A DNA stretch of 64,000 nucleotides. It comes from Christiangramia sabulilitoris (GTDB lineage Bacteria > Bacteroidota > Bacteroidia > Flavobacteriales > Flavobacteriaceae). Positions within the stretch are counted from its first letter, which is position 1; each line of letters starts with the position of its first letter. The notes under the pieces were generated by a model. The model was not told the origin of the DNA, did not search any database, and worked only from the letters and a program-made list of their open reading frames with translations. Positions 62,790-64,000 of this stretch are shown piece after piece. The stretch is taken from NCBI RefSeq assembly GCF_007050985.1, contig NZ_VHSF01000001.1, positions 1-64,000 of the forward strand, in the 5' to 3' direction. The position numbers and the translations under genes are program-made.

Positions 62790-64000
62790 ATGAAGAAAGT
62801 TCTCATTATCACATATTACTGGCCTCCAGCAGGTGGTCCCGGAGTTCAGCGCTGGCTGAATTTTGTAAAATATTTGGGTGATTTTGAGGTAGAGCCGGTA
62901 GTTTATGTCCCCGAGAACCCCCATTATCCAATAATAGATAAAAGCTTTGTAGAGGAGATCCCCAAAGGTGTTCGGGTGATCAAAAATAAAATTTTTGAGC
63001 CCTATTCAATTGCGGGAATTTTTTCCAGGAAGGATACAGAAACTATTAGTTCTGGAATAATAAAAGATGAAGAAGAGCAAACTGCTTTGCAGAAAGCCAT
63101 GCTTTACATCAGGGGAAATTACTTTATTCCAGATGCACGTAAATTCTGGATAACTCCATCTGTAAAATTTTTAAAAGAAGAGATTAAAGATGGGAATTAT
63201 GATGCGATCATTACCACAGGGCCACCTCATAGTTTACATTTAATAGCCTTAAACCTTAAAAAAGTTATGGGCCTAAACTGGATCGCAGATTTTCGCGATC
63301 CCTGGACTCAGATTGGTTACCATGACAAACTAAGACTTAATTCTACTGCCAGGAAAAAGCATGAAGATCTGGAAAAAGAAGTTCTAAATACAGCCGATCA
63401 GATCATTACCACCAGTTTTACTACCAGAGAGGAATTTGTAAATAAAACATCAAAGCCAGTTACTGTAATTACAAACGGATATGATGAGGCTGGAGGAAAT
63501 AAAGATGTGAAAAATCCTAAATTCCAGGTGGCACATATCGGTTCTTTATTGGCCGGTAGAAATCCTGAAAATCTTTGGAAGGCTTTTCAGGATTTGCTCG
63601 AGGAGGATAAAAGGTTTCAGGAATATTTTGAATTTAGTCTCGCCGGGAAAGTAAGTGAGACAGTTTTAAAAAGCATTGGATCTTATGGATTAGATAAATT
63701 CCTGGTTAATGAGGGTTATGTAGACCATTCCAGAGCATTAGAAAAGCAAAAGGAAGCGTCTGTTCTACTTCTTATCGAGATAGATTCAATTGAAACGAGA
63801 GGTATCATCCCGGGGAAGCTATTTGAATATATGGCATCTGGGAATCCCATTTTAGCCGTTGGACCTGAACAATGGGATGTTGAAAAGATCATTCAGGAAA
63901 CAAATTCAGGGCACTGCTTCACGTATCAAGATATTTCAGGTATAAAAGATCATTTAAAAACTTTATTTCAGAAATACATGAATGATGAGCAAATGAGTGC
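62790..64000 (+). CDS. GT4-type glycosyltransferase, truncated by window end
   Basis: The first 403 residues are visible and the stop lies beyond the window. The start KKVLIITYYWPPAGGPGVQRWLNFVKYL has the PPAGGxGVQR motif of a GT4-like sugar transferase, followed by the acceptor-side IADFRDPW, then the C-terminal GT-B half with VAHIGSLLAGRNPENLW and the nucleotide-sugar-binding PGKLFEYMASGNPILAVGPE. It acts in the cytosol, transferring sugars onto a lipid carrier or glycan. It starts 20 bases after the YfhO-type gene and is likely co-transcribed with it. Confidence 0.88.
   Translation, partial: MKKVLIITYYWPPAGGPGVQRWLNFVKYLGDFEVEPVVYVPENPHYPIIDKSFVEEIPKGVRVIKNKIFEPYSIAGIFSRKDTETISSGIIKDEEEQTALQKAMLYIRGNYFIPDARKFWITPSVKFLKEEIKDGNYDAIITTGPPHSLHLIALNLKKVMGLNWIADFRDPWTQIGYHDKLRLNSTARKKHEDLEKEVLNTADQIITTSFTTREEFVNKTSKPVTVITNGYDEAGGNKDVKNPKFQVAHIGSLLAGRNPENLWKAFQDLLEEDKRFQEYFEFSLAGKVSETVLKSIGSYGLDKFLVNEGYVDHSRALEKQKEASVLLLIEIDSIETRGIIPGKLFEYMASGNPILAVGPEQWDVEKIIQETNSGHCFTYQDISGIKDHLKTLFQKYMNDEQMS

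Noticed and set aside
1-64000. tRNA, rRNA, insertion sequences, prophage genes or integration sites
   Set aside because: I looked in the intergenic gaps for cloverleaf arms, CCA-type 3' ends, transposase or integrase motifs and flanking repeats, and saw none that I could support.

Overview
The window looks like a chromosomal segment from a marine member of the Flavobacteriaceae (Bacteroidota), close in style to Gramella/Christiangramia. The grounds are low GC, a type IX secretion (T9SS) cargo with a gliding-motility-type C-terminal domain next to a PorP/SprF gene, Bacteroidota-type -7 promoter elements (TAnnTTTG) in front of many genes, a fused ResB-CcsA protein, DUF2911, DUF3822 and DUF4834 families, a TonB-linked outer-membrane receptor and an isolated laminarinase-like GH16 enzyme. 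The genus is inference; no 16S gene is present. I see no tRNA, rRNA, insertion sequence, prophage or CRISPR array. One RNA gene, the RNase P RNA, is clear.

Layout. 1-9240 (minus): a PorP/SprF-like protein, cut by the window edge, and a 2895-residue repeat adhesin exported by the T9SS; together they look like one operon. 9241-9842 is gene-free. 9843-13995 (plus): pdxH, a SixA-like phosphatase, ppk1 and ppx, giving polyphosphate synthesis and breakdown in one tight run. 13992-16513 (minus): dnaX followed by miaE; dnaX carries an A10 run that may generate a short gamma form. 16629-16935 (plus): rnpB. 16938-20158 (minus): GH16 glucanase, a small unknown protein, rsmD, DUF3822 and a membrane-anchored protein. 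20283-22488 (plus): a RecD-like helicase and kdsB. 22481-25001 (minus): photolyase, an atypical SDR protein and an SRPBCC protein, preceded by a perfect inverted repeat that may be an operator. 25155-26003: a DUF2911 protein.

26098-31373 (minus) is a four-gene operon: PIG-L deacetylase, an overlooked 35-residue membrane protein, an SSS-family symporter and a Gfo/Idh/MocA oxidoreductase. 31446-35666 (minus) is a six-gene operon: DUF2520 protein, kdsC, a UbiA prenyltransferase, maf, a lipoprotein and a small MscS channel. 35794-38958 encodes the ResB-CcsA fusion for cytochrome c maturation. It is followed by fumC (minus), a lipoprotein, a 58-residue membrane protein, a TonB-type receptor, a small anchored protein, an ArsC-like protein and prfB, which needs a +1 frameshift at an in-frame UGA.

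46222-53754 holds a metzincin-type protease, then a conserved trio of circularly permuted ATP-grasp, alpha-E and transglutaminase-like proteins (minus) whose product is not known, then threonine aldolase and a peroxiredoxin-like protein. 53825-58859 has ybaB, an S9 peptidase, and a cysteine-synthase-fold enzyme next to an alpha-oxoamine synthase. That last pair fits the first two steps of capnine (sulfonolipid) synthesis. 58929 to the end holds an outer-membrane protein, DUF4834, a YfhO-type membrane protein and a truncated glycosyltransferase.

Themes that tie genes together are the cell surface and gliding (adhesin, PorP, candidate capnine genes, YfhO and glycosyltransferase, Kdo genes kdsB and kdsC), light and DNA damage (photolyase operon), and core information processing (dnaX, rnpB, prfB, rsmD, miaE, ybaB).
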